Positions 33,241 to 45,284 of a stretch of 64,000 nucleotides of DNA are shown here, one piece after another. Numbering within the stretch: the stretch's first letter is position 1; the number at the start of each line of letters is the position of its first letter. Both the position numbers and the translations under genes were made by a program. The stretch spans positions 2,976,001-3,040,000 of the forward strand of contig JAVTLE010000013.1 of assembly GCA_033439295.1 (NCBI GenBank). The letters run 5' to 3'. Under the pieces are notes generated by a model. The model had not been told where the DNA came from and did not search any database. It was given only the letters and a program-made list of their open reading frames with translations. The stretch is from Deuterostichococcus epilithicus (lineage: Eukaryota > Chlorophyta > Trebouxiophyceae > Prasiolales > Stichococcaceae).

Positions 33241-36200
33241 ATGAGCGGCAATGCACAGGTGAACCTACCCCCGGCTATCCTCCCTGCGAGCTACTTTCCT
33301 GTGGCAATTGAGCCAGATCTGCAGTCCTACCGCATGCGGGGTCATTGCCGGCAGTTCAACGGCGGACGTTATCCTGATCCGTCAAGTCACCTGCTGCAGC
33401 TCAACATTGCTGTCTTGCTGCTGCCTTGCTGCAACAATCTTCAGTGCATGGTGCTTGAGCCGAATTACAGACCGATTTGGCATAGTAGACATCCTGCATG
33501 GTTGTGCAGCTACATGCCCGACACCTCAGTCGCAAGCGCAAGCACTCGCAATCACAGACATTGCGCCTTGTTCGCCACAGGAGAACGTGGATGTGGCGGT
33601 TGTGGGTGGCGGCCTGGGTGGCCTCATCACCGCTATTGCTGTGCGGCGCGCGCTGCCGGACGCCACTGTGAAGGTGACTCGTAGGTCGGCCAGCCAGGCT
33701 GCACGCAGTGCACGCTCGGCTGCACCTCTGGGATGCGCAAAGTTTCGCCCCAGTCGTGAGTGCGCGCTCAGCTGCGCCTTGGCGGTGCATGAGGGGTGAC
33801 TGCAGATGTGACATGGCGGCCGGAGCAGGTGCACTATCCTGTAGCGCCGTGCACGCAGATGCACGGTTGGCAGCAGCCAGAGTGTATCGGGCAGCAGCCA
33901 CAGTGCATTGCGCAAGGTGGCAGTTGTAATCCGGCCTGCAACTTGCAGCAACCCCGCCGGGGCGCAGCACCCTGCCGCCCGTGACCATGATGTGCTTAGC
34001 CCTGTGCTGTAGCCGTTCCATCATGCTCGCTGCATCCAGAGACCTGGAATGGGGGCCACCTGGGGGACACTTGCCTCGGACACACCCTCCAAGTCAGGTC
34101 GATCGTCCGAGGCACTGCCAGCTGCTGTCGCAGCTGTTCGAGCACTTCACGGCATACCATAAGCCGGGCGCGCTGGCGGGCCTGGCGCCAATCGACAGGC
34201 TCCAACTAATATTCTGCTGATATTGAGCATGCTGACGACACCTATCAGGTGTTTGAGCAGTTCCCGGCCTATGAGCAGGCGGGCGCGCTGCTGGGCCTGG
34301 CGCCAGAAGCCAGGCTCCCACAAGTATCAATCATATCCAGTGTGTTACTGATATTGCTGGCCAACCCCGGACAGGTGTTTGAGCAGTTCCCGGCCTACGA
34401 AAAGGCGGGTGCGCTGCTGGGCCTGGCGCCCAATGGTCAGGCGGCCATTCGTGCCATGGACCCCAGACTGCTCGACAAGTGCATCGCAGAGTGCGTGTTA
34501 TGATCACAAACTAGGCTAGTAGTAATAACCCATCAGCATGCATCATACAGGGGACAATGATGAATCGAATAAACGGGCGGCTTCGAACGGCGGAAGTCGC
34601 TTGGGGTGACATCGAATCTTAAGCCGAGCGTGCTTGCACAAACATCTGTGATATATGCTGGATGAACAGGCGTGATTTGCAGCATGCAGCTGCCCCAGCT
34701 GGCCATCTGACAGCACATCTGCATGCACCTTGACACTACTGACGACTCGGCTGCCCAGGTGCGTGACCGACGGACGCAGCATCACCTACGACGGCGACGG
34801 TGCGCTGGCGTCATGCATTCAGGGCTTTATGGAAATGAAGCCATTTGAAACCAGTTGCTGATTGCATGAGTGGCTTCTGTGCTCGGTCCGAGCGCCAGTG
34901 TCAATCATCACGATCACCTGGAAGCGGCTTTTGCTTTCATCGTCGGTGCTGCGCCAATAGTGGAGGTCGGGGCATGGGGATTGCTCGCACCCGCTCGTGG
35001 CTGCGCACGAACATGAAGGGGGGAATCTTGCGGCTGCAGGCACCAAGATCGCCGAGCGGGAGACCGGCGCCGTCATTGGAGGCGCAGAAACACAGGTGGG
35101 ACGCCTGTGGCGGCCATGTGCCTTCAGTCAGTACAGGCATGTTGACTTGGTACCTCCGTGCTGGTGCCCCTTGAAAGCCGTAAGCGATGTCTGAAGGTCC
35201 AGGCATTGCAGAGCGCAGCTCAGCTGGCCCCTCGGCGGGCGGCTCAGCGTTTTCCCTCCTCAACCCATCGTCAGGTCGTATGCATGCATGGTTGTAAGCA
35301 GTCGTTCTTGTTACCATGCACGAGGGGTCGGAACTCCCTCACTTTTCCAGGGACGACATCAGAATTTACCCTCTTGACGTGCAGACTGCAGCAGCTTTCT
35401 CAGCAGCATGTGTCTTGACGGAGTGCAGGAGGGGCTCAAGCAGAAGTACGGCGCCGCCATGCTGCGCATTGGCTGGTGGGAGCTGCACACCATACTGCGG
35501 GAGGAGCTGCCGCAGAATGTGTTTCGCTTCGACCACAAGTTTGCCAGGCGTGTCCGCTGCGCTGTGATGTGACACAATATGATGCTCCGGCCACAGCTTC
35601 CCCAGGCGCGCGCCGGCTGTGTCAGTTCCTGAGATGGCATGCAAGGGGGTCGTCAACCAGTAGCCAATGCATGTAGCCTATGCATGTACATTGGGCGAGG
35701 TATAGAGCAAAAGCTTGCAGCAGGTTTGGCCACCGGGTCTCGCAATGCAACTGCCCAAGACTGCTCAGTGCAGGGACAGACTGAGACCCCTGCACTGAGG
35801 CACGACTGGCCGCTGTATCGCGAGCTTTGCACCGGCTGCTCCACTGTCAATTCTTCCTGAGAACTCTTCAAGCCACCATACACATCAGTGGCGCTGATTT
35901 GACTGTTGGGGAAGCACCCGGCTTCTTCGGGGCTGCTGAGATCCTGCCGGGACACTTCTCGTTTGCACTCACATCTGCAAATGTAGCAGCTGCGTTTCAG
36001 GGCGCAAATACGCGCTGCATCTCGGGACTGCACCGAAGCCGCCATCAAAAGCGCGAGCATCATAGTATTATAATTCAATCAAAACGCTCCTGGCACAGGT
36101 ACGAGGAGGACGCCGGCGGCGTCACCGTGCACTTTGATCGCCGCAACGCCGGCGATAGCGTCGCCGTGGCCGCCCGGCTGCTGGTCGGCGCGGACGGCGG

Positions 36201-39200
36201 CTTCTCCTCGGTGCGCCGCCAGTGCCTCGGCGACGGGCCGCCCAGCTGGAAGGTGCGCACAGCTGCGGGGGAAATGACAACCCTTTGATCTGTGTGCAAC
36301 GTGCTGCATATGTGACTTTGAAAGGTCACATCTGGGCGAAGATGCGCCGCCAGTGCCTTGGCGACGCCTCGCCGGACCGGGAAGATGCAGAGCTCTGGAA
36401 AGGTGAAGTCCGACACGACATGTCTTTGTGGCTCCAAATGTTCCATTAGATTGGCGCTCTAATCAAGGGACGGTCGATGTTCTCTTTTCAAGCGCTGCTG
36501 CTCACATACAGCGGTGCTCTGTGCTGATGTCCTTCTGGTTTCGTTTACTGCGCCAAGGCTGCAGCTGCAGTCGGACATTTACGACGGCAGGGATCGGTGG
36601 CCCTGCATCGCGCCAGCTGCTGCCTGGGATCCATGCGCCCGTTCAAGGGCCTGCATCAGGTCCAGTGCCTGGGGACGATGCAGGGCCGGAACAACATTGC
36701 TTTGGGCACTTGTGTCCGGAACTGGATGCCAATGCCGCACAAGCCTGGTCCACGTTCGATTGCCTGCTGTGCAGCGATGAAACATGTCGAGCGAGGGACA
36801 TGCAATCTCTGAGCGCCTTAAATCATGCTTAGTGACTACAGGTGCAGGCGGCAGGAAGCTGAAAGCTTTGGCGTAGCTGTTGCTGCCTGTAGCACCGTCA
36901 CCTGACAGTTTGGTTGCCGGCTTAGGAGATGGCAAGGAGATGTAAAGCAGCTCGCAGTCAAGTGTCGTCTGCACAACAGCATCGTGAGCACAGGGCCGCT
37001 GGGTGTCGTGGCAGGCGCAGGCGCCAGCGCACAAGATGGCAGACCAGCCGATGGAGGGGTGCCGGCCAGGCTGGCGGCGCAGACGCCCTCAAACACCTCT
37101 ACCTCCCAGCTCGCTGCTGCCCTCTTGGCAGCAGCGAGTTGGGCGAAGGGCTTGGGGATCTTGCGGCGGCGGCGCCACATGTTCCAGCTCCATTACAGCT
37201 GATCCGCCTGCTGTCAATCTGCGTAGGGCTCGGTAATCTGGCGGGCGCGGGTGCCGGCGGCCGAGATGGCTGCACAGCTGGCAGAGGGGGTGCTGGAACG
37301 TAACTGGGTGGGCGCGGGTCGCATTGCCAACTTGCACACCTGTGTCAACCCGCACACCAAGGAAGGAGCCTGGGTCGGGCTGGCGGCCAAGGTGGAAACC
37401 TTGCTCCCTGAGCCCTACGCTGGCGCAGTTTGTGTGTTCTGGGTGCGCGGCCGCTGCACTGCAGGCGTCTCATGCTGTGTCGCGCTGGCGGAGTTGCCAG
37501 ATGCAGCGCCAGCCGGCTCGGCCGCTTGTAGTCGCTCGTGCGTGCAGGCATCTGAATTGCAGCGCCAGCCTCAAGAATTCGCTTCCCCGAGCTCAAGTAC
37601 ATGGCCCACATCTTCACACCACCGCGATTGCCGCCGCAGCAGTGCTGGGTCGCCATGCTGCAAGCCGGCCTCGAGTTCCAGCTGCTCACGCTTGAACCTG
37701 AGGCCCTGTTCCACTATGACCAAGGTGAATGGAGTTTCTCTGACCTTTCAGATAACACAGATGTCATTCCCCTTGCTGCGAGCAGGCCGTTCTGGAAGAG
37801 ATGGGAGTGGACTTCCAGGCGGCGCCCTCGTCGCGGACCGGGCTGCAGGTGCTGCCCATCGGCAGGACCGCACACGAGGTGCGTCCGCCAGCCGGCTGCT
37901 GCTGATCACTGCTGTAGTCCGACGTGCTGCCACCTAAGATTTGCCCGCGTCGCATGGGTGACGGATCCTGGTGGCACAGGACTCCTTTACCGCAGCAACA
38001 GATACGCGGCTTGCTGTGCTGCCACAACTGGAACACACATGGCGAGCCAGAATGGCCCTCCAGGCACAGCAATGCATGCAATGTGCTGCACCAATGGCTA
38101 TGGTGGTCTGAGGCTCCTGCTCACATGCCCTCTCGGGCCTATCCGACTCAAATTCTGAAACCCTAAAATTGATTTTGTCGATGGCCACCCCACAGCGCTG
38201 CGCCCGGGTGTTCCACGGCTTTCCCGCCGAATTCCGCGCCATGCTGGAGGCGACGGACCCGGACTGCTATGTGGAGCATGGGGTGTGGACGCGGAGCGTG
38301 GAGCGCCGCTGGGGCGCCGGCCACGTGACGATGCTAGGCGACGCCGCGCACCCTGTGCGGCCTGTGACAGGTGGAAGCCCTGCCTCTGGGCTGCGCAACG
38401 TAGCTGGGTTTGCTCAGCTTGCGTTCGTGTCAGCCTCGGTCTGCAGTTGCAGCGAGCGTGTCTGCAGCGGGGACACACGCACAGCGGCTACGCACTGCCG
38501 GCGGCCGCCGCCAGGGGCCAGCGGCCGCCGGCGGTCCACAGCCGCTAGCTGGGTGTACGGCGAGAGCCGGGTCTGCACTGTTGTCAGAGAGGCACATCTC
38601 TCGCAGCCAGCAGGCTGGAGCTCTGGAAAGCTCTACAGTCTTTGGAAAATGGCTGGAGGGATGCGGCTGACCGACGCCCTGGGTGCTCTCCGCAGGCCAG
38701 GGATTCTTGCACACAAATCTGGACGAAACACAAAACTGGGCGAAAGACAACACACAACTTCCCTCGAAAAGACAGCTGAGCCCCCTCAATCATACCGCAG
38801 GCCAGGGCTTCTCGCAGGCGTCAGAGGACGCGCTCGAGCTGGCAACGCAGCTGCAGGCGCACGGCCTGGTACCCGAGGCGCTGCGCTCATACGAGGACGT
38901 GCGCTTTGAGCGTGTCAAGAAAGTTGAGGAGGGCGAGCAGGCAAGTCGATCCTGGTGACTCTATCGGCCAAAGCTCCAATGGAGGATGGAGATCGGAGCA
39001 GCAGCAGCTTCTGAGCTGCCTGTGTGTCTTCTTGCACGAGAGCTTCGGCCAAGGTGCTCGCAAGCTGATCCGGTATGAAGCTGAATGCACAAGTAACCCA
39101 GTGATTGGCGCGGCCTGAGCCAGCCGCACTTGTGCCATGTCACCGCATGACCGTTGCTTGCTGCCTTTCATACCACTTTGCCGCCTTCGACCCCATACTG

Positions 39201-39410
39201 ATGGGACACCAACCATCACATAAATGTGCAGTCTTCCGGAACGGTGGAGAGTTCCAGGCTCTGAGGCTGCGAGCGCCTCTCCTGCAGAGTCTGGCCGAGG
39301 CCTCGTACGCCGCCAAGGGGCAGTCGGCCATCGAGGCGACGCGTGCCGCCAGCCAGCAAATGAACTACATCGACTTCCTGTTCAGCAAGCAGTTCGAGCC
39401 GCTGCGGTAG
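33241..39410 (+). CDS. FAD-dependent monooxygenase 2 (group A)
   Basis: A second flavin monooxygenase; substrate unknown. Phase-checked exons: 33241-33258 (MSGNAQ), 33581-33673 (VAVVGGGLGGLITAIA, FAD motif), 34375-34490 (LGLAPNGQAAIRAMDP), 34759-34799, 35040-35095, 35429-35547 (MLRIGWWELHTILREELP) and 36099-36252 (RLLVGADGGFSSVRR, DG motif). Middle exons between 36.3 and 38.2 kb are unclear. Later come about 38196-38369 (GHVTMLGDAAHPVRP, GD motif), about 38801-38940 and 39258-39410 ending in TAG. Two introns need GC 5' ends: after 35547 (AG/GCGTGT) and after 38940 (AG/GCAAGT); phases support both. The gene is riddled with duplicated splice-junction segments (34134-34440, 36211-36402, 38691-38850). 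It is distinct in sequence from FMO1, so not a recent duplicate. No clear transit peptide. Confidence 0.8.
34134..34440 (+). repeat. Three tandem copies of a 3' splice site plus exon start
   Basis: The segment LFEHFTAYHKPGALAGLAP / VFEQFPAYEQAGALLGLAP / VFEQFPAYEKAGALLGLAP starts at 34134, 34249 and 34375 (steps 115 and 126 bp). Copies two and three each begin right after a CAG acceptor. Only the third continues into the family's conserved NGQAAIRAMDP. Copy two is also in frame with copy three. Confidence 0.88.
36211..36402 (+). repeat. Duplicated exon end in FMO2
   Basis: The sequence coding RRQCLGD, at 36211, recurs at 36342 (131 bp apart). Both copies run on to a TGGAAG-like exon end followed by GTG. 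The second copy has a longer tail (SPDREDAELWK) before its candidate 5' splice site. Confidence 0.8.
38691..38850 (+). repeat. Duplicated 3' splice site and exon start in FMO2
   Basis: CGCAGGCCAGGG occurs at 38691 and 38796, 105 bp apart. The second begins the conserved exon (GQGFSQASEDALELATQL). The first continues only loosely similar and looks like a decayed upstream copy with a competent acceptor. Confidence 0.75.
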
Positions 39411-40304
39411 AGCGGGTCTGCCGCCGGCGAGTGGCTCTCTTTTAGAATGTGTATAGTAAGAACAGTCTTCCATGTTGTCAAAATTCAGCACATTGACACA
39501 TAGAAGAGATCAGTGCAAATTGGCGATGGTTTGCGCCGTAGTTTGCAGATTTGAGAGGGGGTGCCCGAAGGGTATCAGACGTTCGGATGTGTGACCAGAC
39601 ATCTCTCTGTATGACTATCATTCACTGTTAGAGACAAGCCTATACTTTCGTGTTTCGTCCGTCTGCAGCATGTGGTCAATGCTGCAGACGGCGTTGTATG
39701 GCATTGCAGCCACAGCTTGAACATGTTTCTGTTCGGGTACTGCATTTTCTGAGCCACATATCTGCGATGTACAGGCGTTAATGCAAGAGATTGAAATAGA
39801 GCAGACGGCTGCCCGTGTACTTCACTTGACTCTCACACACTGCAAGCTGCGGTGGTATTATCGCCGTGCTCATGCATCGGTGCTACCCTCACCGTCCTGC
39901 AGACCAGTGCTTCAGCGAGTATGACAACTTATTCTAGCTTGCCAAGGCATGTCGCGAAGATGATTGAATGCTCTATTGCAATGCGGCGCCGCTGCTCCAG
40001 GCTGCACTGCACGACATGGCGTCACGTGCGAGCAGAGATGCGGCAGATTTGCTCCGTCAGCTTCTGTACGAGGCTGCTTGCGCGATTCCGCACAAGCAAA
40101 AATGCAAACCACTTGCGCAAGAAGTTCTGATCTTGGGCAAAATGTCGTCTAGCAATCCAGGCTTCATGCAGCTGAGCGGCAGACATCCCGTCAAGCCTTT
40201 ACCGGGCAGGTCAGACTTCGGACCACATTTACTCCATTGTTTTCGCGCACCGTGATGCAAAAGCAGCTGTAAGCAGTCTCGCGAGCCAGGCTTCGGCAGT
40301 CAAT
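39411..40304. other. Intergenic region after FMO2
   Basis: AT-richer stretch holding the FMO2 3' UTR and the promoter of the next gene. Small open frames at 39.85-40.26 kb exist on both strands, without recognisable content. No RNA gene or mobile element seen. Confidence 0.45.
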
Positions 40305-43169
40305 GTGGCAGACCTACTGTTGGGCGTGGGCCCCCCGACCCCATCGAAATTTTGCGTGCCTTTCATCGTCGAGCAGACTCCCGGTGCCTGCAGCCTCATA
40401 TCACCTCGCCGTCGTGACGCACCACGCTGCCATCGACCGCGAGCACCACGGCCAAGCTGCAGCGCTGGCGAAATGACTGGAGGCATGTTTCCCGCGGCAC
40501 GGAACTGGCAGAACCTGACAGTCAGCTGGCCAGAGTAAGCGCACGTTCAGTGTGTTGCTACTTCAAATTCCTTAAATCTACATTTGTTGCTTCGAACGCA
40601 TGTGCACATTTGCAGTGTTGGATGGAAGAGGCGCTCTCCCGCATGCAGCATTTTGACACACAGGAGTGCCTCCCTGCAGTGACGGCCGCTGGCATGGGAA
40701 CGTGGGAATGTGGTCCACATACGATGTGGAAGGCAACCTGGTGCAGGTCGGCAATCCTGCTGCACCACAGTTGTTATGAGTCTCGACTACACCAGCCGAG
40801 CGGCATTGCAGTTCTGCAACGGCCTGTTGGGCTGAGCCAGGGCTCTCCAACTTGGGTTTGCACCAAATTCGACCAATGAGAGGGGACAGTGTTCAAGCAG
40901 GGCAAGTCTCGCCGCTCTACACATAACTTTTGCGCTGACAAGTATACTTTGCTCACTGCACTGCCTTGTGCTGCCCACCGAAATGAGCTGTGACGCCGCT
41001 CACAGGAGTACGCTGCGGCGCGGCAGTTCTTCAACGCCGACGGCACCATCACGGGCCCCAACAACGTCATGAACTCGCACGAGACCATCAAGGGGCGGCT
41101 GCCTGGCGAGCTGCGGCGCCGGCCGCAGGACGGCTACCTCCAGCGCCCGCCCCCCTACTTGTGATTGACTCCTCATCTATGACTGGCAGGCCATTCTGGG
41201 TGCACAGCAGCAGCGCCCGGCGGCGTGCTTGTGCGAGTCTGCTGCCATGCGACTCCGCCAACGTGTTGGGTGTCTGGTCGGGTGTGCCTCTGCACTGTCG
41301 GACGGGGAAGCTGGCTGTGCCGGGTCAGTTGTGCAACTTTGGCACTGTCTGCGTAAAAAACGATGCGGTATGTCAATAGATGGTCAGCGGCTGGTGACTG
41401 CAGCTTCGCAGCTCCAAAGACCTCGGTTATACATGTGCATGTGCAGCTTCCATACATTGCGGAGCTGTACGGCAGTGCAAGTCCCGATGCAGCTTCTGTT
41501 TGGTGCCCGCAGCGAGTTCGATGAGTCGAGCGGCAGCTGCTGGGATGGCTTCAAGCATCCTTTCTACCCCGCTGACGGCTCGCTGCGGGTATCACTTCGA
41601 TCACTTATCAAACGAAGGTCTTTTGTGATGGCCAGATCACCGTACGGTTTTACCGGCGTTCGACCGCCATCTTGGTACATCCGTGCATAGACGTGCTGCC
41701 GTGTTGCCTGGCATCCTTCCCTCTTCCTGCCTTGTCCAAACATTGTGTTGCCCTCCACAATCAGGAGCGCAACTTCCACCTGCACCGGCTGCACTGCCAA
41801 TGTTTATTATATTATTCATATCAATTCGTGCAGGTGCGTCTGCTGGCGCCAAGCCCCGCGCGGCACGCCGTCGTCACCATGGCGCTGCCGCTGGAGGAAC
41901 GAAAAGCCGAGGGCGGCGATGCGATGCCCATCTGGGGCTGCATGCCCGTGTTCCAGCTGCCGGGCGGCATTGCGCGCCGCAGCATCCGGCCCACCCACTC
42001 GCCAGACACCGGCGCCTTCCTGGTGCGCTCCTCCCTTCTGTTGGTCGTGCACCGAACTGGACATTGAGGCCGAAAGAACGAGAAGGCAATTGTTCCCATA
42101 TGGCAAACGCTCAACCCAGACCCAAGTTGGAGCTGACAGGTGTAGATAGAAAAGAAACCATGCGCCCGCAGTCTCTGGCCTACGAGAACGAGGCGATCAT
42201 GTCCATGGATCCCACGCAAGCCATGGACCTGGAGCCGCCGCTGCCGCAGCTGCCGCCGCCGGGGCCCCGCTTGCCGGCCGACCCCGGCGGCTGGCTGGAG
42301 GCAGAGCGGTGGCGCGGCAGCGCCCTCAAGCTGACCATCACTCATGGCGATGCAGGTGGGACTGCCGTTGCATGTTCACACGGCTTGTCGAAGGATGCTT
42401 GATCCATTGTTGCCTAATACCTAAGACAACGACTCGCAACGTACGTCGCACAGTCCTCTCATCACGTGCAGCTTTGCTTGCCTCACGATGCACATTTGGC
42501 GTCATGCCAGTATGGGAAGGACATTTTGTACACACCACAGTGTCTCTTGTCGCTGTGATCGTGATGTTGGTCCTGCGTGTGCAGGCGCTGCCGGCAGCGT
42601 GACGCTGACAGAGCGGTCCGGCATCGCATGGCAGCAGCCTCGCACTCAGCCCGGCACCCGCCTGATCACTCTCCCCGATGGCATGTACACTATCATCCCA
42701 GGTGGGTCGGCATCAAGACGACCAGCTTGGGCTGTCAAACCGTGACATCAGGACGAGATCTTTCTAGGGCCTGCTCTGAGGCCCCGCTTGCCATTCGAAA
42801 GGTGGCCCACAAGTGGCAATGTGCACAACTCTCGTGCAGCCCGCCACACCGGCTTGCTGTGTGTTGGCAGAGCAATGTCATGTGCAGCGGGCACCATTGG
42901 CGGGGTACGCCCACTGGCTGGCAGCCAGCGCGTCTCAACTTTCCTGTGACACAATTTCCTGCTTCAGCTATTTGGCTGACTACGCCAGCTCTCCATGCGC
43001 AGAGACGCTGCCGCTGCGGGAGGCTGACGTCCCGCAGGACGGCGTTCGTTTTGAATTTGGCGGGCGCATCGGCGGAGACGCCTTTGCGCGTGGCACAATC
43101 GAATACGCAGCCGTCACCGGCCGCCTGCGGCGCATATGCTTCGAGGACTTTGCGCAGGTGCAGCAGTAG
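40305..43169 (+). CDS. DUF3598-like plastid protein
   Basis: Resembles the DUF3598 family of cyanobacteria and plastids (lipocalin-like fold, function unknown). First exon, about 40305-40530, ends ARNWQNLTVSWP; its phase joins exactly to about 40679-40746, which gives DGRWHGNVGMWSTYDVEGN, the family's Trp/Gly-rich opening. Further exons: about 41008-41157 (ARQFFNADGTITGPNN), about 41467-41588 (HPFYPADGSLR), about 41834-42023 (AMPIWGCMPVFQLPGG), about 42163-42354, about 42584-42700 (LITLPDGMYTIIP) and about 42967-43169, ending in TAG. The N-terminal ~57 residues are Arg/Ser/Pro-rich and could be a transit peptide; if not, the start is ATG 40473. Family assignment is from remembered motif pattern only. 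Confidence 0.5.
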
Positions 43170-44103
43170 GGCACGAGCTGAAATGTGCCCGCAGTCATAT
43201 CAATCATGCCTCGGTTTGGTGAGATAGAAGGACCATGTGCTCGTAGCCTACCAGGGCACCACTTGCGATGCTCACGGCCGGTAATGACGCTGGGCTTCCA
43301 GGTTCTGACGGAGGTATGCTAGCCGGCGGGGTATGAACTTTGCAAATTCACCAAACTATCTGAAGATGCTGACTGCCCGGCATGCATCAGACATACACGG
43401 CTCTTGTTGATGTTCGTTGTTCAGCTACTTTGTGCAAGGTTCGCATGCCACCTTCTGCAATGAAAGCGTCTGCAGCTGGCGTGATCCAGCACGGCAAGCC
43501 GCAGCCTGCACCGCGGTTGTTTCCAACAGCGGCGCAATACCATCCACAAACGCACGAAGCACAGCAACAGGGGCCTGGCGTGCCGCACCTCCGTCCACCA
43601 GCAGCGACACCAGACGCCACGCCATTTGACGCCATCTATTGCCCTGCTGCTCCGGAATCGCAGGACTCCTGACATGACGAGTCTTAGCTTCCGGGAATCT
43701 TCTCTAGAATCAGAAGGGCTCGGGAGAATGCATGAACCCATGTATTTCAGGACTATTGCGTTGTCCCACATGGAGCTATTCAGGGGACGAGCGCCGGCTG
43801 AAATAACGGCGCTGTCTGTGGGCTGTCGGCGGCAGATCAGCGCTGTCGGGTTCATCTTGCAGAGCAAAGTGAGGCGGCTTGCTGAATCGCCGAGCCATAG
43901 GTGCCGAATGACAGGCTTTTGGTATGATGACATGCTGTCCGAGCCTAAGAAGCAATACTCAGGCTTGCAAGCTATGCGTGCACGTTGTGCCTCGCAATCT
44001 GCGTGGGTGCAGGCACAATCAATTGCTTCTTCTGCTGCGCCCGCTGACATCTGGCAGCTGTGACGGAACTGAATGGGCACTCTGACCAGGTCTTTTTTGC
44101 TGA
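43170..44103. other. Intergenic region without supported gene
   Basis: Both strands are open over much of 43.4-44.1 kb (219 codons on minus, 145 on plus), but neither translation looks like a conserved protein. Base composition is lower in GC than in neighbouring exons. I see no RNA gene or repeat. Confidence 0.4.
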
Positions 44104-44585
44104 TTGCTCAGCATGATGCTGCCACCACGACTAGTAGGATGGCTGGCCTCTTCCACGATGCCGACTGGGAGCAGGCCAGACTCTGCTACTGCTGCCTGCT
44201 CGGCTTTCCTGCCGCTGCTACCGGCGGATGTTCAGGAGGTCATCCTGCGGACGGTTATTTGGCGAGGGCCGAGCTGTCTACTATGCTGCATGCTGTCAAA
44301 ACCGTCTAGCCTGCTACTGGAGCCGAGTTGTGGACGTTCAGACAGCCTATCTGTCGCACCATGCCCAGGGTTGCTGGCTCGGACCCGCTGACCTTGGGGA
44401 CACTGCGCCTGGTCTGCCGCCGGTTCCACACTCTCGGACTACTGGCACGGACCGCTGCAGCTGGCAAGCCTATATGCTCGTACACGGCGGTCGTGGATCG
44501 CCTCTGTGCTGTTTCGGTTCCGTCGCATGGTCTGACAGCAGGCTTGATGCAGATACACCAGCAGCTATATAAGAGAAACCAGTGA
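44104..44585 (+). CDS. Possible F-box-like protein fragment
   Basis: Two segments together look like an F-box: FLPLLPADVQEVILRT (about 44190-44253) and DPLTLGTLRLVCRRFHTL (about 44378-44434). A GTTATT donor after 44253 and several AG acceptors lie between them, but I could not find a junction whose phase fits. This may be a small gene, a broken one, or chance. No LRR or kelch repeats follow. Confidence 0.25.
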
Positions 44586-45284
44586 GCGTGCGCGCGGCCA
44601 AAGCAGAATACAGGATGCTCCAGAACAATCTGGAAAACAAGCGATCAACGCCAACATTCTGCCAGAGTTCAGGTTGCAGAGCTGCGCATACACTGTTCAC
44701 GAGATGTTACAGCACATCTGTCGTCCTGCACATAACAAAACTCGGAATTTTCTCGTTTGATCTGTGCCCACACGTATGTTTGATGGAGACAGCTGTCCAT
44801 CAGCACCATGCCACACAGGCAGATGCCTACTCAGCAAGCTCAAGAGTGCATTTAGAAACAGGCGCCTTTCAGACACTAAAGAGGTGATGTACACAGCATG
44901 CACCTGATAGCAGGGAGGCGGACACATCTGTGCACCTGTTGCTGGGGTGACCTTGCTGCCACTTGCACTTCAGGCCCGGGTGCTCATACACATTACCCGC
45001 CGCCTGCATTTCAGCATGAGGATGTACGAGTTAGCAGGCGCCCCAAACAAACATCAGCTGGAAGGCGACGCACAACCCGATCATTCAAGCAAGGAAACGC
45101 CAGTGTGCAACACAGAAGAGCCAGCGAATGAGTGGTTCTCCGATTTACCCACACCTGGCAGTTCGTCGCGCCCGGCAGGCACATGATTCCATCACCGTGG
45201 TTCTGAAAGATGTTATTTGCAGTAATGCAATGGTGCGAATTGCCTGCAACAAACGAAACGCTCTCAGAATCCGATGCAAATGCC

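Noticed and set aside
33241-39410. FMO2 as a recent duplicate of FMO1
   Set aside because: They share only family motifs. Exon structure, spacing and intervening sequences differ, so they are old paralogues at most.
43421-44080. 219-codon minus-strand frame
   Set aside because: The plus strand is open over the same stretch, and neither translation has conserved motifs or plausible splice partners.
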